Assembly (NCBI GenBank): GCA_903935205.1
Contig: CAIZQU010000169.1
Location: 1-49,503, forward strand
DNA: 49,503 nucleotides
From: an uncultured cyanobacterium
Lineage (GTDB): Bacteria; Cyanobacteriota; Cyanobacteriia; PCC-6307; Cyanobiaceae
Direction: 5' to 3'
How positions within the stretch are numbered: the first letter of the stretch is position 1; each line of letters starts with the position of its first letter. The notes beneath the pieces are model-generated. The model was not told the DNA's origin, searched no databases, and was given only the letters and a program-made list of their open reading frames with translations. Made by a program: the position numbers and the translations under genes. Positions 1-8,585 of the stretch are shown here, piece by piece.

Positions 1-69
1 CGTTCCGTAAAGCTTCAGAAACTCGGGCACAGAGAGCCCTTTCTGGAACTGAATGGCATTTCGGCCCAT
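1..69 (-). CDS. IS1595-family transposase, N-terminal fragment
   Basis: Only the first 23 codons are present; the gene continues beyond the left edge. The product begins MGRNAIQFQKG and continues with SVPEFLKLYGT. This is the typical opening of IS1595-family transposases, which precedes their zinc-ribbon and DDE-type catalytic domain. The reading frame stays open upstream to a stop at 136-138, but the ATG at 67-69 fits the family start. Identification rests on this short conserved N-terminus. The catalytic part, and whether the gene is intact, cannot be seen. Confidence 0.7.
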   Translation of the reverse strand, partial: MGRNAIQFQKGLSVPEFLKLYGT

Positions 70-172
70 AACCCGGATGGTATTTGTGTACCACTCTACG
101 GCCTGGCTGGGCCGGTTGCGGAGCTTGCTGCGTAATCAAGACAAATAAAGATCGACAAGCAGTTGATACCCC
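1..172 (-). mobile_element. Right part of an IS1595-type insertion sequence (partial)
   Basis: The transposase start at 67-69 faces the left edge, so the rest of the element lies outside the window. Non-coding sequence from 70 onward would be the element's 5' end. A plausible outer boundary is near 172, where the minus strand reads GGGGTATCAACTGC, the sort of G-rich end that could be a terminal repeat. The opposite end is not visible, so the boundary is a guess. Confidence 0.4.
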
Positions 173-234
173 GGAAACAAGTGCGCGGGTAACCGTCGGA
201 TGATGCTAGGGTTTAAACATGCAGTCGATGCCGT

Positions 235-1401
235 TCAGTGCCTAGGACTGAGAGGATTCTTGGCTGTCTCGGCAATGTTTTTTATCAATTGGCCAAGGTC
301 AGCCAGATGATGCGAAACAGTGAACTGTTGAGCCACCCTCATGTGTCCATTCGCCCCATAGATAGCCGCCAGCTCGGGATGATCTGCCATCATGCCAATA
401 GCATCAGCCATGGCCGAGATATCTCCCTCACCCACAAGAATCCCCGTCTGATTAGGAATGACCACCTCTGGAATTCCGGCATGAGAAGTTGATATCACAG
501 GCAAACCGCTGAGCTGTGCTTCTAACAGGGCAACAGGCACTCCCTCCTGGTCGCCATCTGGAGCCGTCAATGAATGAAGCAAAAAGCAGCGGGCCTTTCT
601 CATCAGATCAGCGATTGCCGTCGGAGGTTGAAAGCCGACAAAATCAACACGATCGGCGATACCGAGATCACAAGCCTTCTGCTGCGCAGAGGGAAAGAGG
701 GGTCCTTCGCCGACCATAATCAAACGCAAATCTGGTCGATGGCGCGCAGCCAGTTCAAAGGCGACCAGGGTGACAAGAGGCGCTTTTTTGGGAACAAATC
801 TGCCGACGGAGAGGAAGGTCGGAGGGGCCAGGGCGGGATCAGACCCATAAAAAAGACTCTGATCAGCTCCTGAAGGGCTAATCAGCACGCGTAAGGATTC
901 AGACTTAGCACCAGCAAGCGCTCGAATCGTCGTGGCCATTGGCTTGCTTTTAACGACGACAGCACTGACAAGGTGTAATAATCTCTGATAACGCTCTCCA
1001 AGGCGCTTGAGATAACGGTTTGAAGATGCATCTGCCCCGCGAAAATGTACGACTAATGGCAGTTTCGTGGCTGGCACAAGCTCCATAATTCTGACGGCAT
1101 GAAAGCCAAACTCAGCAAGAACCACATCCGGCTTTTCATGAAGACAGATTGCAGTCGCGACTTTAGAAGACAACCAGCTCGCAACGCGCAAGAACCCCAA
1201 TAAAGTCAGGACTTTGCTAATAAATACCGATAAACCATATGCCAGCCTGAGATTCGGTTTTCGCCACGGATACTCATCACCAAAGTAGGCGGAGATATGA
1301 AAGGGAAGACCTTTCAGATTGGCACGAACAAATGTTTCGGTGGAATTACGACGCGAGGGAGCAAAGACGACTAAGCGTATTTGGCGAGAATCGAAGCCCA
1401 T
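235..1401 (-). CDS. GT4-family glycosyltransferase
   Basis: This 388-residue protein is probably a retaining GT-B glycosyltransferase transferring a sugar from a nucleotide donor in surface-polysaccharide assembly at the cytoplasmic membrane. The C-terminal half has the GT4 donor-site features: LSVGRFVPKKAP at the start of the second Rossmann domain, and EGVPVALLEA with its E-x7-E spacing, followed by GLPVISTSHAGIPEVV. It is the last gene of the minus-strand glycan operon. Its ATG overlaps the stop of the preceding glycosyltransferase by one base (TAATG), which suggests translational coupling. Donor and acceptor cannot be read from the sequence. Local GC is well below that of the core region that begins near 8.6 kb. 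Confidence 0.88.
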   Translation of the reverse strand: MGFDSRQIRLVVFAPSRRNSTETFVRANLKGLPFHISAYFGDEYPWRKPNLRLAYGLSVFISKVLTLLGFLRVASWLSSKVATAICLHEKPDVVLAEFGFHAVRIMELVPATKLPLVVHFRGADASSNRYLKRLGERYQRLLHLVSAVVVKSKPMATTIRALAGAKSESLRVLISPSGADQSLFYGSDPALAPPTFLSVGRFVPKKAPLVTLVAFELAARHRPDLRLIMVGEGPLFPSAQQKACDLGIADRVDFVGFQPPTAIADLMRKARCFLLHSLTAPDGDQEGVPVALLEAQLSGLPVISTSHAGIPEVVIPNQTGILVGEGDISAMADAIGMMADHPELAAIYGANGHMRVAQQFTVSHHLADLGQLIKNIAETAKNPLSPRH

Positions 1402-2693
1402 TAGTTAGTGTTGGGAGTGAGCACCTTGTTCAGATTGAGGGCATCCTGCCATAGCGGTTCTATCACCGGCCAGTCATGGTTTGAAATCCTCAGTGATGCA
1501 GCTTGTCCCAGTCTGGTTCTCAAGCTCTGATCACACATGAGCCGAATAAGTGCTGAGACCAGTGGCAATACCTCACCACTGGCAACGACTAAACCTGTAC
1601 GCTCATGTGCAACAACTTCGAGGGGACCAGGTGAGGCATCGCTTACTATCACAGCAAGACCCTGACTCATCGCTTCTAACAAGGCATTCGGCATACCTTC
1701 AAATCGGGATGACAATATGAAAACAGATCCCTTCTGATAAAGGCTGAACGGATCAGGTACAAAGCCAAGGAAGTGCACCGAATCTCCAACGCCGCATTGT
1801 TCGGCCAAGCTTTCAAAGGCTGCACGCTCAGGACCATCACCAGCGATCAAAAGGGGCCAGTTTTGACGTAATGAGAGATCAAGCATGGCGTAAGCTTGAA
1901 TCAATAGGTCGATACCCTTTTGGGGCACCAGCCGACAGACAGCCAACAAATATGTAGCTCCATAGGGATGAACATCTCCAGATATCGGTGGGTTTTGAGG
2001 CAAAGACTTCGGAAGTGGATTGGGAAGCAATGTAATCTTTGCAGCAAGCTCAGGATGGATCGTTTTCAATGGGCCGAGAACACCTATTGTGTTGGCAGTA
2101 ATTCTATTGGCACGATGCCAGAGCAAGCTCTGCAGGCTTCTCCACGCAAAGGTCTGTCGCTGCAGACCCGGATCATTTCGCTCAGATATAACCAAATGAG
2201 AGGGTAAGTTCCACAGGGCTTGGCAGCACAACAAGTTGGTTTTTGTAAGCATGGAAAGGACTATTCGCGGAGGCCTCTCTTTGAACAGATCTCGAAGCAG
2301 CGCTGCCTGGGGGCCTGAGAGGCTAATCACGAGCCATTGAATCAAAGCGGCCTGGGCCGGTGCTCTTAAGGTCTTCAGCCAGGGCCAGCTGCAGAGGAGA
2401 AGGCTCAAAGATAAAAGCTTGGACGAATATGCCAAGCTAAACCGGCGTATCCTTGCGATAAGAGCACGGTCTTTCCATGTGGATGCGACAATCGGACCCA
2501 GATCGAGCCAAACAAGATTGGCAGGCAAACGATGGGCCAAAGCCTTACCTGGCAACAGCGTCACCAAAACAACATTTAAACCTTGACTCTGAAAATGTTC
2601 CGCAGCAAGCAAGGCAACTTTCTGAGCTCCGCCTGCACCCAGATGGGGCAAGACAATCACAAGGTCAGTAGCCTCGGGAAGGGCTGCGTTCAT
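1401..2693 (-). CDS. GT4-family glycosyltransferase
   Basis: About 430 residues, GT-B fold, probably a surface-glycan glycosyltransferase. The N-terminal domain has GAGGAQKVALLAAEHF, the acceptor-side glycine loop common in GT4 enzymes. The C-terminal domain has VCRLVPQKGIDLLIQAY and FEGMPNALLEAMSQG, with the two glutamates of the E-x7-E motif. I place the start at the ATG at 2691-2693 because it forms an ATGA overlap with the upstream gene's stop. A TTG two codons earlier would give a 432-residue version. It sits between two other GT4 enzymes in one run of overlapping genes. Substrate unknown. Confidence 0.88.
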   Translation of the reverse strand: MNAALPEATDLVIVLPHLGAGGAQKVALLAAEHFQSQGLNVVLVTLLPGKALAHRLPANLVWLDLGPIVASTWKDRALIARIRRFSLAYSSKLLSLSLLLCSWPWLKTLRAPAQAALIQWLVISLSGPQAALLRDLFKERPPRIVLSMLTKTNLLCCQALWNLPSHLVISERNDPGLQRQTFAWRSLQSLLWHRANRITANTIGVLGPLKTIHPELAAKITLLPNPLPKSLPQNPPISGDVHPYGATYLLAVCRLVPQKGIDLLIQAYAMLDLSLRQNWPLLIAGDGPERAAFESLAEQCGVGDSVHFLGFVPDPFSLYQKGSVFILSSRFEGMPNALLEAMSQGLAVIVSDASPGPLEVVAHERTGLVVASGEVLPLVSALIRLMCDQSLRTRLGQAASLRISNHDWPVIEPLWQDALNLNKVLTPNTN

Positions 2694-3865
2694 GGGCAAA
2701 TGGATGCAACGATTCTGTGAAACTGAGATTCAATTCTCTCTGCCGAGTTGTGGTCCCTGACAGCCATTGCGGCCATACCAAGCCGCTCTCTAAGTTGATG
2801 ATCGCTCATAAGAACACTCATCGATGAAGCCAACTCAGAAACAGTGGACTCAGCAGGGATAAGCCATCCATTGGATCCATGCTCCATCAATTCAGAAGGT
2901 CCTGTCGGACAATCATAGGCTATACAAGAGCAACCCGAAGCCATGGCTTCCAGCAATACATTAGGGTAACCTTCATAGCGAGAGCTGAGAATGAAGAGAT
3001 CAGCCTTCTTGTACCAGTCGGAAGGATTGCCAATCTTACCTGGAAACTGAATGCGCGATTGAAGTGCGGGATTGCCGACGAGTGATCGAAGATAGTCAAT
3101 CTGATTAATGCCATGATAAAGATGGGAGTCCAATCCCACAATGGCCAGATTCCATGATGGGAACCGATCGGCAATCAGTGCAAATGATTCAACCAGTCGA
3201 TCAAATCCCTTTTGGTAGAGTTTTGTGCCGACTGCCAACAACAACTTAGAACCAGGGGCTAGCCAGTGATTCGGATCGACAACGGGGTCATGGCATGGCA
3301 AGGGCCAGCTGACGGGATTAGAGAGACATGCGGTACGCACTGCCAAATGATGGCGTCTCAACCAGCGGGCGATTCTTTCCGTTTGCACAAGGTGCAGTGT
3401 CGAACGCGGATATGCGATTCGGCGTAGGATTCTCCATGGGATAGAGAGATGGCGAGCAGGTGGATAGTTTCTCTCTGAGACGATTACTGGAATCCCAATA
3501 CCTTGAGCCGCCAAGGTCAGTTTAATGGCGGGGATGGTAGTCACTCCAATCAATAATGAGAAGTGCCCTTTACTGAGCAGGCGGCGGAGCGTGAGGATCC
3601 GTTTAGGCCAAACCAGCCACCGCAAACGCTTGCTAGGAGCAGGAGGCTCAATCCATCTTTGGATCTCGGTAGGGCACGGATAAAAGTCATGATCGATATT
3701 TTTAGATGTTAACAGTACAACATCCCAGCCAGCGCTCTGAAGCCATTCAGCCCATCGCAACGTAATACGCTCGGCGCCTCCCGCCTTCAGTGAATCAATA
3801 AAGAGCAACGCCCTTGGGGCTTTTGCAACTTCAGTCGCAAACATCGATGAAGACAATAACGTCAT
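2690..3865 (-). CDS. GT4-family glycosyltransferase
   Basis: A 391-residue GT-B glycosyltransferase of the same operon. It shows KAGGAERITLRWAEWL near the N-terminus, VGTKLYQKGFDRLVESF at the domain junction, and YEGYPNVLLEAMASG, followed by DCPTGPSELM, in the nucleotide-sugar site. DCPTGPSE is characteristic of WfgS/PglH-like GT4 enzymes that add hexose or amino-hexose residues, but the sugar itself is not predictable. The ATG overlaps the stop of the upstream unknown gene by four bases (ATGA), and its own stop overlaps the next gene in the same way, so three genes are probably translated as a coupled set. Confidence 0.9.
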   Translation of the reverse strand: MTLLSSSMFATEVAKAPRALLFIDSLKAGGAERITLRWAEWLQSAGWDVVLLTSKNIDHDFYPCPTEIQRWIEPPAPSKRLRWLVWPKRILTLRRLLSKGHFSLLIGVTTIPAIKLTLAAQGIGIPVIVSERNYPPARHLSIPWRILRRIAYPRSTLHLVQTERIARWLRRHHLAVRTACLSNPVSWPLPCHDPVVDPNHWLAPGSKLLLAVGTKLYQKGFDRLVESFALIADRFPSWNLAIVGLDSHLYHGINQIDYLRSLVGNPALQSRIQFPGKIGNPSDWYKKADLFILSSRYEGYPNVLLEAMASGCSCIAYDCPTGPSELMEHGSNGWLIPAESTVSELASSMSVLMSDHQLRERLGMAAMAVRDHNSAERIESQFHRIVASICP

Positions 3866-4947
3866 TCCCTATCCATCATGGCGATAGAATGGTCCAATGG
3901 CAGGGAAGATGGATGCCGAGAAAACCAGTTCAAAATGACTTCACGAATAGCAGAGCTTGAAGAATGATTGATGAGCTTGGCGTAGCGTTGCCTTGCTTGT
4001 GCTTGGATAGCAAGCTCCTGAGACATCAAGTCCCGACAGGCCTCTTGTAAAGAGTCAAGCAACATGAGATGATTCTCTTGTGGTCGATTTTCATCGTAGA
4101 ATCGAGACGTCGATTGATCTTGCTCAAGACAGTGCACTTGAACAGATTGACGCAGCCTGTCGAATGCCTGGAGACGTCGCGACAGTGCTTCATGCTCGAC
4201 AGGGGGAGCCAAAAGCGCACCAAGAGCAAGGCAGCGACTTAGGTTGCTGGTCATACGCAAGCCTGCCCCCGGATTGATACGGGAATAGTCTATTCGTGCA
4301 AGCAGAGTGCTAGCCTCATGCCAATACAAAAAGCAATCGTCAATATGATCCAGCATCATCGAAAGATGGTAGCCAGTCGTGCAGAGAGAAACAAAGAGTT
4401 TTGTCGTGTTCTTCCGATTGGGTTGTTGACAGGAATACACATCCGGATGATCACGGATCTTGGCAATCCACTCATTTATTTGTAAGCGCACATCTCGCGC
4501 TTGTTGTCGATCACCCGTGCGAAGCACCTGATAGGCAATGGCAATGAGCGCATAGCAGCGAAGGGTATGTTCAACCTTCTCATGATCCGCGATCGCTCGG
4601 AGAACATTCAAGCATGCCGCAAGATCGCGAGGTCTGACCCCTTTGCGGAATAACAAGAGCTCGATCGCACGCTGATCACCCTTCGCTATGCTTGCATTCA
4701 AAAGCGCCATGCCATAGTTGAGATTCCCATCTCTGATGGCTAGAGTACATCGCATCGAATCAACATCTGGACTTATAGTGTATCTACGGGAGGAAATTTT
4801 AAGAATACTCTTAGCACGTTCATAATCGTGGAGACGCAACATCGATCTGAACAATAGGTAGGCCCTTGATGCACTGACATAGTAGCCAAGGCCCGAGACA
4901 AAAAGAATGCCGAGAATCTGTTGGCGAATTCGAACTACATCCAGCAT
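3862..4947 (-). CDS. Unknown protein of the glycan operon, helical, one N-terminal membrane segment
   Basis: I do not recognise this family. The product is about 361 residues from the ATG at 4945-4947; a GTG at 4957-4959 would add four. A hydrophobic stretch near residues 11-30 (ILGILFVSGLGYYVSA) could be a signal anchor. The rest is rich in Leu, Ala and Arg with repeated amphipathic helices, such as RAKSILKISSRRY and LLNASIAKGDQRAIELLL, which looks like a TPR or alpha-solenoid fold. It overlaps the downstream glycosyltransferase by four bases, so it is probably part of the same glycan pathway, perhaps as an assembly or scaffold factor. That role is inferred only from position. Confidence 0.75.
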   Translation of the reverse strand: MLDVVRIRQQILGILFVSGLGYYVSASRAYLLFRSMLRLHDYERAKSILKISSRRYTISPDVDSMRCTLAIRDGNLNYGMALLNASIAKGDQRAIELLLFRKGVRPRDLAACLNVLRAIADHEKVEHTLRCYALIAIAYQVLRTGDRQQARDVRLQINEWIAKIRDHPDVYSCQQPNRKNTTKLFVSLCTTGYHLSMMLDHIDDCFLYWHEASTLLARIDYSRINPGAGLRMTSNLSRCLALGALLAPPVEHEALSRRLQAFDRLRQSVQVHCLEQDQSTSRFYDENRPQENHLMLLDSLQEACRDLMSQELAIQAQARQRYAKLINHSSSSAIREVILNWFSRHPSSLPLDHSIAMMDRE

Positions 4948-5068
4948 AGACTTCAGCACGGCGGTCGATGGTAGGGATTGGCACTTAGGATGGCTTGTAA
5001 CACAATGCTAGGCCGTGCGATCTGGCTTCGCCAATAGAAGTAACCATGATCAAACTCAAATGCCATGG

Positions 5069-6316
5069 CTAAGAATCAAAGGAATGATAACCAGTTAGAT
5101 CTGTCGCAGGGTCCACAGTCTTCCCCATCTCTAACTTAGCCAAATCATTCAACATGGCTTGCGTACGCTTATTGTAGGTATTTGCAGCAGCAGCTGCCAG
5201 TCTTTTTTGAATGGTTGGGCCCTCCTTTTCCAAGGCAGCGGCTATTGCGGAAGCAAATGCTGTTGCTGTTGTATCACAAAGAAAAGCCACATCAGCAAAA
5301 GGCTGAAGAGCATCTATGGCCGATGAAACAACCGGCAGACCAGCCGCGAGATATTCGAAGAACTTCATCGGGAACATGGACTGAGTATAAGCATTAAGAC
5401 GTAAAGGCAAAAGACCTACATCAAAGCCTCTCAGGTAGTCAGGCAGTTCGCCATAAGAGCGGGTTCCAAGAAGGTGAACATTTTTGAGCTGCAATAAGGA
5501 GGTCACATCTGTGCTTGGATCACCTTCACCCACGGGACCAATCAGAACCAAGGACCATTCAGGGTGATTGCGAGCCAAGCACACTAGCATTGGCACATCA
5601 AGTTTATAATTGCTAATTGCCCCAACAAATCCCAATCGCGGAGTTGGTATTGCTGCTAAATCATCCGGAATAGGAAGAGCTTGATTGAGAGCGTGGCCGA
5701 AATGGTTGACATCAGCAACATTTGGATAGAAATAAGTTTGTGGATTGAGGGTGCCAAGGCTACGATACAAGCCTGGAGATGTAACAAATACAATATCAGC
5801 CCTGTGGCATAAGCGATTCTCTAACTGCTCAATCTCACGTGCAGGCATTCCCGGCTGGGCCTGAATGGCATCAACGCAATGATAAATTAATCGCTTCCAA
5901 GGGCGCGGATCCAGAACTGATAGCGTCATTGGGTTGTAGGTCCAAAGCCAATCAGCTTGCAAATGCAAGCTTCGACTCCATACGAACAAGCCAACACGCA
6001 GGACAAAGCGATTGATGGCCAATCGCCACCCAGCGAGGGCGCCCGGAAAAACAAGGGGTGACCACACCCATAAACCCGGTCTCACCTGGCGTGGAGGTTG
6101 CACTCCATGGCACAGACGTCGACGGATACGACTCCAATCCGATCGTGCCTGTGTTGCCACCGGAGCATGGGCAGCTTGCCGTGGCGAGCGAAGGCCAAGT
6201 GATTCAACGTAAAGCACACGATGACCCAAGGCAACCAAGCTGCAGGCAACGTGCTGTTTGTTCGTCCAGAGGGGGTGGTCCCAGTCTGCAGTCGCGAGTA
6301 GGGTGATATCAGCCAT
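5069..6316 (-). CDS. Glycosyltransferase, GT-B type (GT4-like)
   Basis: About 415 residues. The N-terminus ITLLATADWDHPLWTNKQH followed by GHRVLYVESLG is typical of bacterial GT-B enzymes annotated as surface-polysaccharide glycosyltransferases. The C-terminal half has RLGFVGAISNYKLD and VGLLPLRLNAYTQSMFPMKFFEYLAAGLPVV, given here in pieces: the donor-site motif is PMKFFEYLAAGLPVV. I chose the ATG at 6314-6316 because a strong AGGAGG lies ten bases upstream. ATGs at 6322 and 6325 are too close to it, although the one at 6325 would overlap the upstream ABC gene. A 121-base gap separates this gene from the unknown gene downstream. Substrate unknown. Confidence 0.85.
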   Translation of the reverse strand: MADITLLATADWDHPLWTNKQHVACSLVALGHRVLYVESLGLRSPRQAAHAPVATQARSDWSRIRRRLCHGVQPPRQVRPGLWVWSPLVFPGALAGWRLAINRFVLRVGLFVWSRSLHLQADWLWTYNPMTLSVLDPRPWKRLIYHCVDAIQAQPGMPAREIEQLENRLCHRADIVFVTSPGLYRSLGTLNPQTYFYPNVADVNHFGHALNQALPIPDDLAAIPTPRLGFVGAISNYKLDVPMLVCLARNHPEWSLVLIGPVGEGDPSTDVTSLLQLKNVHLLGTRSYGELPDYLRGFDVGLLPLRLNAYTQSMFPMKFFEYLAAGLPVVSSAIDALQPFADVAFLCDTTATAFASAIAAALEKEGPTIQKRLAAAAANTYNKRTQAMLNDLAKLEMGKTVDPATDLTGYHSFDS

Positions 6317-6321
6317 GGACA

Positions 6322-8202
6322 TCATTCCTCCTGCAACGCCACCAACTCTCGGAAGGTTGCAGAGCGATCCTGGAGCGCTTTGTAATCCCCATGAGCCTTG
6401 ATTCGGCCGCGCTCAAACTCGAAGATACGGTCGCAACATCGAATTGTCGAGAGCCTGTGTGCAATGACAATTGTTGTACAGCGACGTCCAATCAGTTCGA
6501 TGGCTTCTAGTACCTCATTTTCCGTTTTGTTATCGAGTGCACTGGTCGCTTCATCCAGGATCAGAACCTTGGCTTGTTTGTAAAAAGCACGAGCCAACGC
6601 CAATCGTTGTCGTTGGCCGCCTGAAAGACGCATGCCATCTTCTCCAACAACGGTATAAATGCCGTAAGGCAGCTCAGAGACAAATTCATCAAGCTGAGCC
6701 ATCTCAAGTGCATCCCAGACTCGATTATCATTAATATCATCATCCTCAATTCCGAATGCCACATTAGAGCGTACACTTGCGTCCAATAAGACAATATTCT
6801 GAGGTACAATTGCGCAACAGGCTTGCCATGCTGGCTGCTCGGCAGGACTTAATGGAATTCCATCCAACAGAAGCTGACCTTGCTGAGGTTGCAACAGACC
6901 AAGCAGAAGATGGGCTGCCGTTGACTTGCCACCACCAGTTTTACCAACCAGCGCGACACGAGCACCAACAGGAACATTAAGATTGACGGCTTGGATGACC
7001 CAATGATTGGACTGTGGATAGCGATACCAGGCATTCTCCAGACGAATTGAGCTTCGGGGCATCACGCCGCTGGGAGACGGTGTAGAGGCAGAACCCAGCA
7101 GCAATCGCTGCGGTTTGAGCTGAAGCAGTTCCAGAGCATCTGTAATGTCAGGCAATCCACCACGCAGTTTGTTAATGGCTCGAAAAATTGCTTGAATCGG
7201 GGCTGAGAGACGCAATCCGGCAAACATAATGCCCGCCAACGTAGGTATAGCATCTTGGATATTCCTATCTGCATTCTTTTGTAGCAAGGCTGGCAAGAGG
7301 CCGATCAGGAACAAGATGGTGATGCCGGCAGGCTCAATGAGATAGCGCGGCAATTCAGGAAGAAGCTTTGAAATCCGATCATATTTTTTACCACTTGTAC
7401 CAATTTTTTCAAATTCGTTCAGATAGTACGGCTCGGCTCCATAAAGCTGAACATCACGGATGGATCGGGTCGACTCCAGTAAAAGTGAATTGACGCGTAA
7501 GGAAAAAGCTAGCTTTTGCTTGGTCGCAAATCGCAGGGGTGGTATAATAAGCAGCGAAGACATCGAATAAGCGGCAAATAAGAATGCAAAGATGGCAAGA
7601 GCACGCCAGTCGAACGCCATGGCGATGCCAATGGTCAGAACGGCTACTGATAAGGAGCTGGAGACGACCGTCAATATGGGCAGTACGATATCATCTGAAA
7701 TTCGGCTGAGAATTCGATTCAGACGAGCCAGCACGTGAATGGTGCTTTGAGATTGAAAATATTCATACGACTGGAGCAAAACATTGGAGTAGATCTTTTC
7801 ACCGTAATCAGCCCAGATTTGGGCACTCAACAAGCTCTGGATCAAGGTTGCACCATATTTCAGCAGCGTCGAAAGCCATACCAGCAGCATCAGCAGAGCA
7901 GCGATCCACATGCCCTGATCAGTAGGACCACCTCCAAAAAAGAAGATGGTAGGAATTTTATCAGACAATTTTGAGCCGCTCATGGCGCCAACCAGCCGCG
8001 CCAAGAGTCCGACGAAAACCAGATCAAACATCCCTACCAGAAGGGATACAGACAGCAGCAGCAGCAAGCCTCGCAACCGCTGGCGGGGCAAATAAGCGAG
8101 CAGCTGCGAAAGCTGCGCAAGTGTCTGACTATTGAGCAGCTTGGCTGGGGGGCTGGCTCCCTTGCGGCCTTGCACAGTCGACTCCACCACGATCAAACCC
8201 AT
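6322..8202 (-). CDS. ABC exporter, fused membrane and ATPase domains (MsbA/PglK-like)
   Basis: A 626-residue half-transporter expected to work as a homodimer in the inner membrane. The N-terminal ABC-type transmembrane domain spans about residues 40-350, with hydrophobic segments near 45-70, 98-125, 175-225 and 290-305. The nucleotide-binding domain follows: Walker A GKTGGGKST at 420-428, signature LSGGQRQRL at 526-534, Walker B VLILDEATSALD near 546-557, and H-loop His582. All catalytic motifs are intact. As first gene of the glycosyltransferase operon, it may export a lipid-linked glycan or glycolipid, in the manner of PglK or MsbA. The substrate is inferred from context. No clear ribosome-binding site precedes the ATG. 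Confidence 0.92.
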   Translation of the reverse strand: MGLIVVESTVQGRKGASPPAKLLNSQTLAQLSQLLAYLPRQRLRGLLLLLSVSLLVGMFDLVFVGLLARLVGAMSGSKLSDKIPTIFFFGGGPTDQGMWIAALLMLLVWLSTLLKYGATLIQSLLSAQIWADYGEKIYSNVLLQSYEYFQSQSTIHVLARLNRILSRISDDIVLPILTVVSSSLSVAVLTIGIAMAFDWRALAIFAFLFAAYSMSSLLIIPPLRFATKQKLAFSLRVNSLLLESTRSIRDVQLYGAEPYYLNEFEKIGTSGKKYDRISKLLPELPRYLIEPAGITILFLIGLLPALLQKNADRNIQDAIPTLAGIMFAGLRLSAPIQAIFRAINKLRGGLPDITDALELLQLKPQRLLLGSASTPSPSGVMPRSSIRLENAWYRYPQSNHWVIQAVNLNVPVGARVALVGKTGGGKSTAAHLLLGLLQPQQGQLLLDGIPLSPAEQPAWQACCAIVPQNIVLLDASVRSNVAFGIEDDDINDNRVWDALEMAQLDEFVSELPYGIYTVVGEDGMRLSGGQRQRLALARAFYKQAKVLILDEATSALDNKTENEVLEAIELIGRRCTTIVIAHRLSTIRCCDRIFEFERGRIKAHGDYKALQDRSATFRELVALQEE

Positions 8203-8585
8203 TGGAGGGTTTGGAGTTGACGCAATCTACCCAGAGCTAGCAGCAAAAACGAGGCCAGCGTGGCCAGCCTTCCAACCGATCGACCGACGTGCCGCGATTG
8301 CCATCGCCCGCGTCCTGAATCGGTCACCAAGATCGGCTAAAACCCCGATCATCAAGAGCGCATTTTCCTAAGAGTGAACCAAGAACTCTCTCGATAGGGC
8401 CATGCCCAGCTCCAGAATCAGGCGAACCAAGATCATGAAGATCTGGACCTCCTCTCGCCTTGAGAGTTACTAGACAATGATCGACAATCGGCTGGTTAAT
8501 CGCTGCAGGAAGCCTAACGCCTAACCATCACGGCACCGCTTACAGCGTCGGATCGTCCCCTCAAACGTCAGCCCAACTCCAGAGA
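8203..8585. other. Intergenic stretch between the glycan operon and the core region
   Basis: About 380 bases without a convincing gene. It marks the change from the lower-GC operon to the high-GC core. The promoter of the minus-strand ABC/glycosyltransferase operon should lie here, just above 8202, but I cannot point to clear -35 and -10 boxes. No strong hairpin or repeat was seen. Confidence 0.5.
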
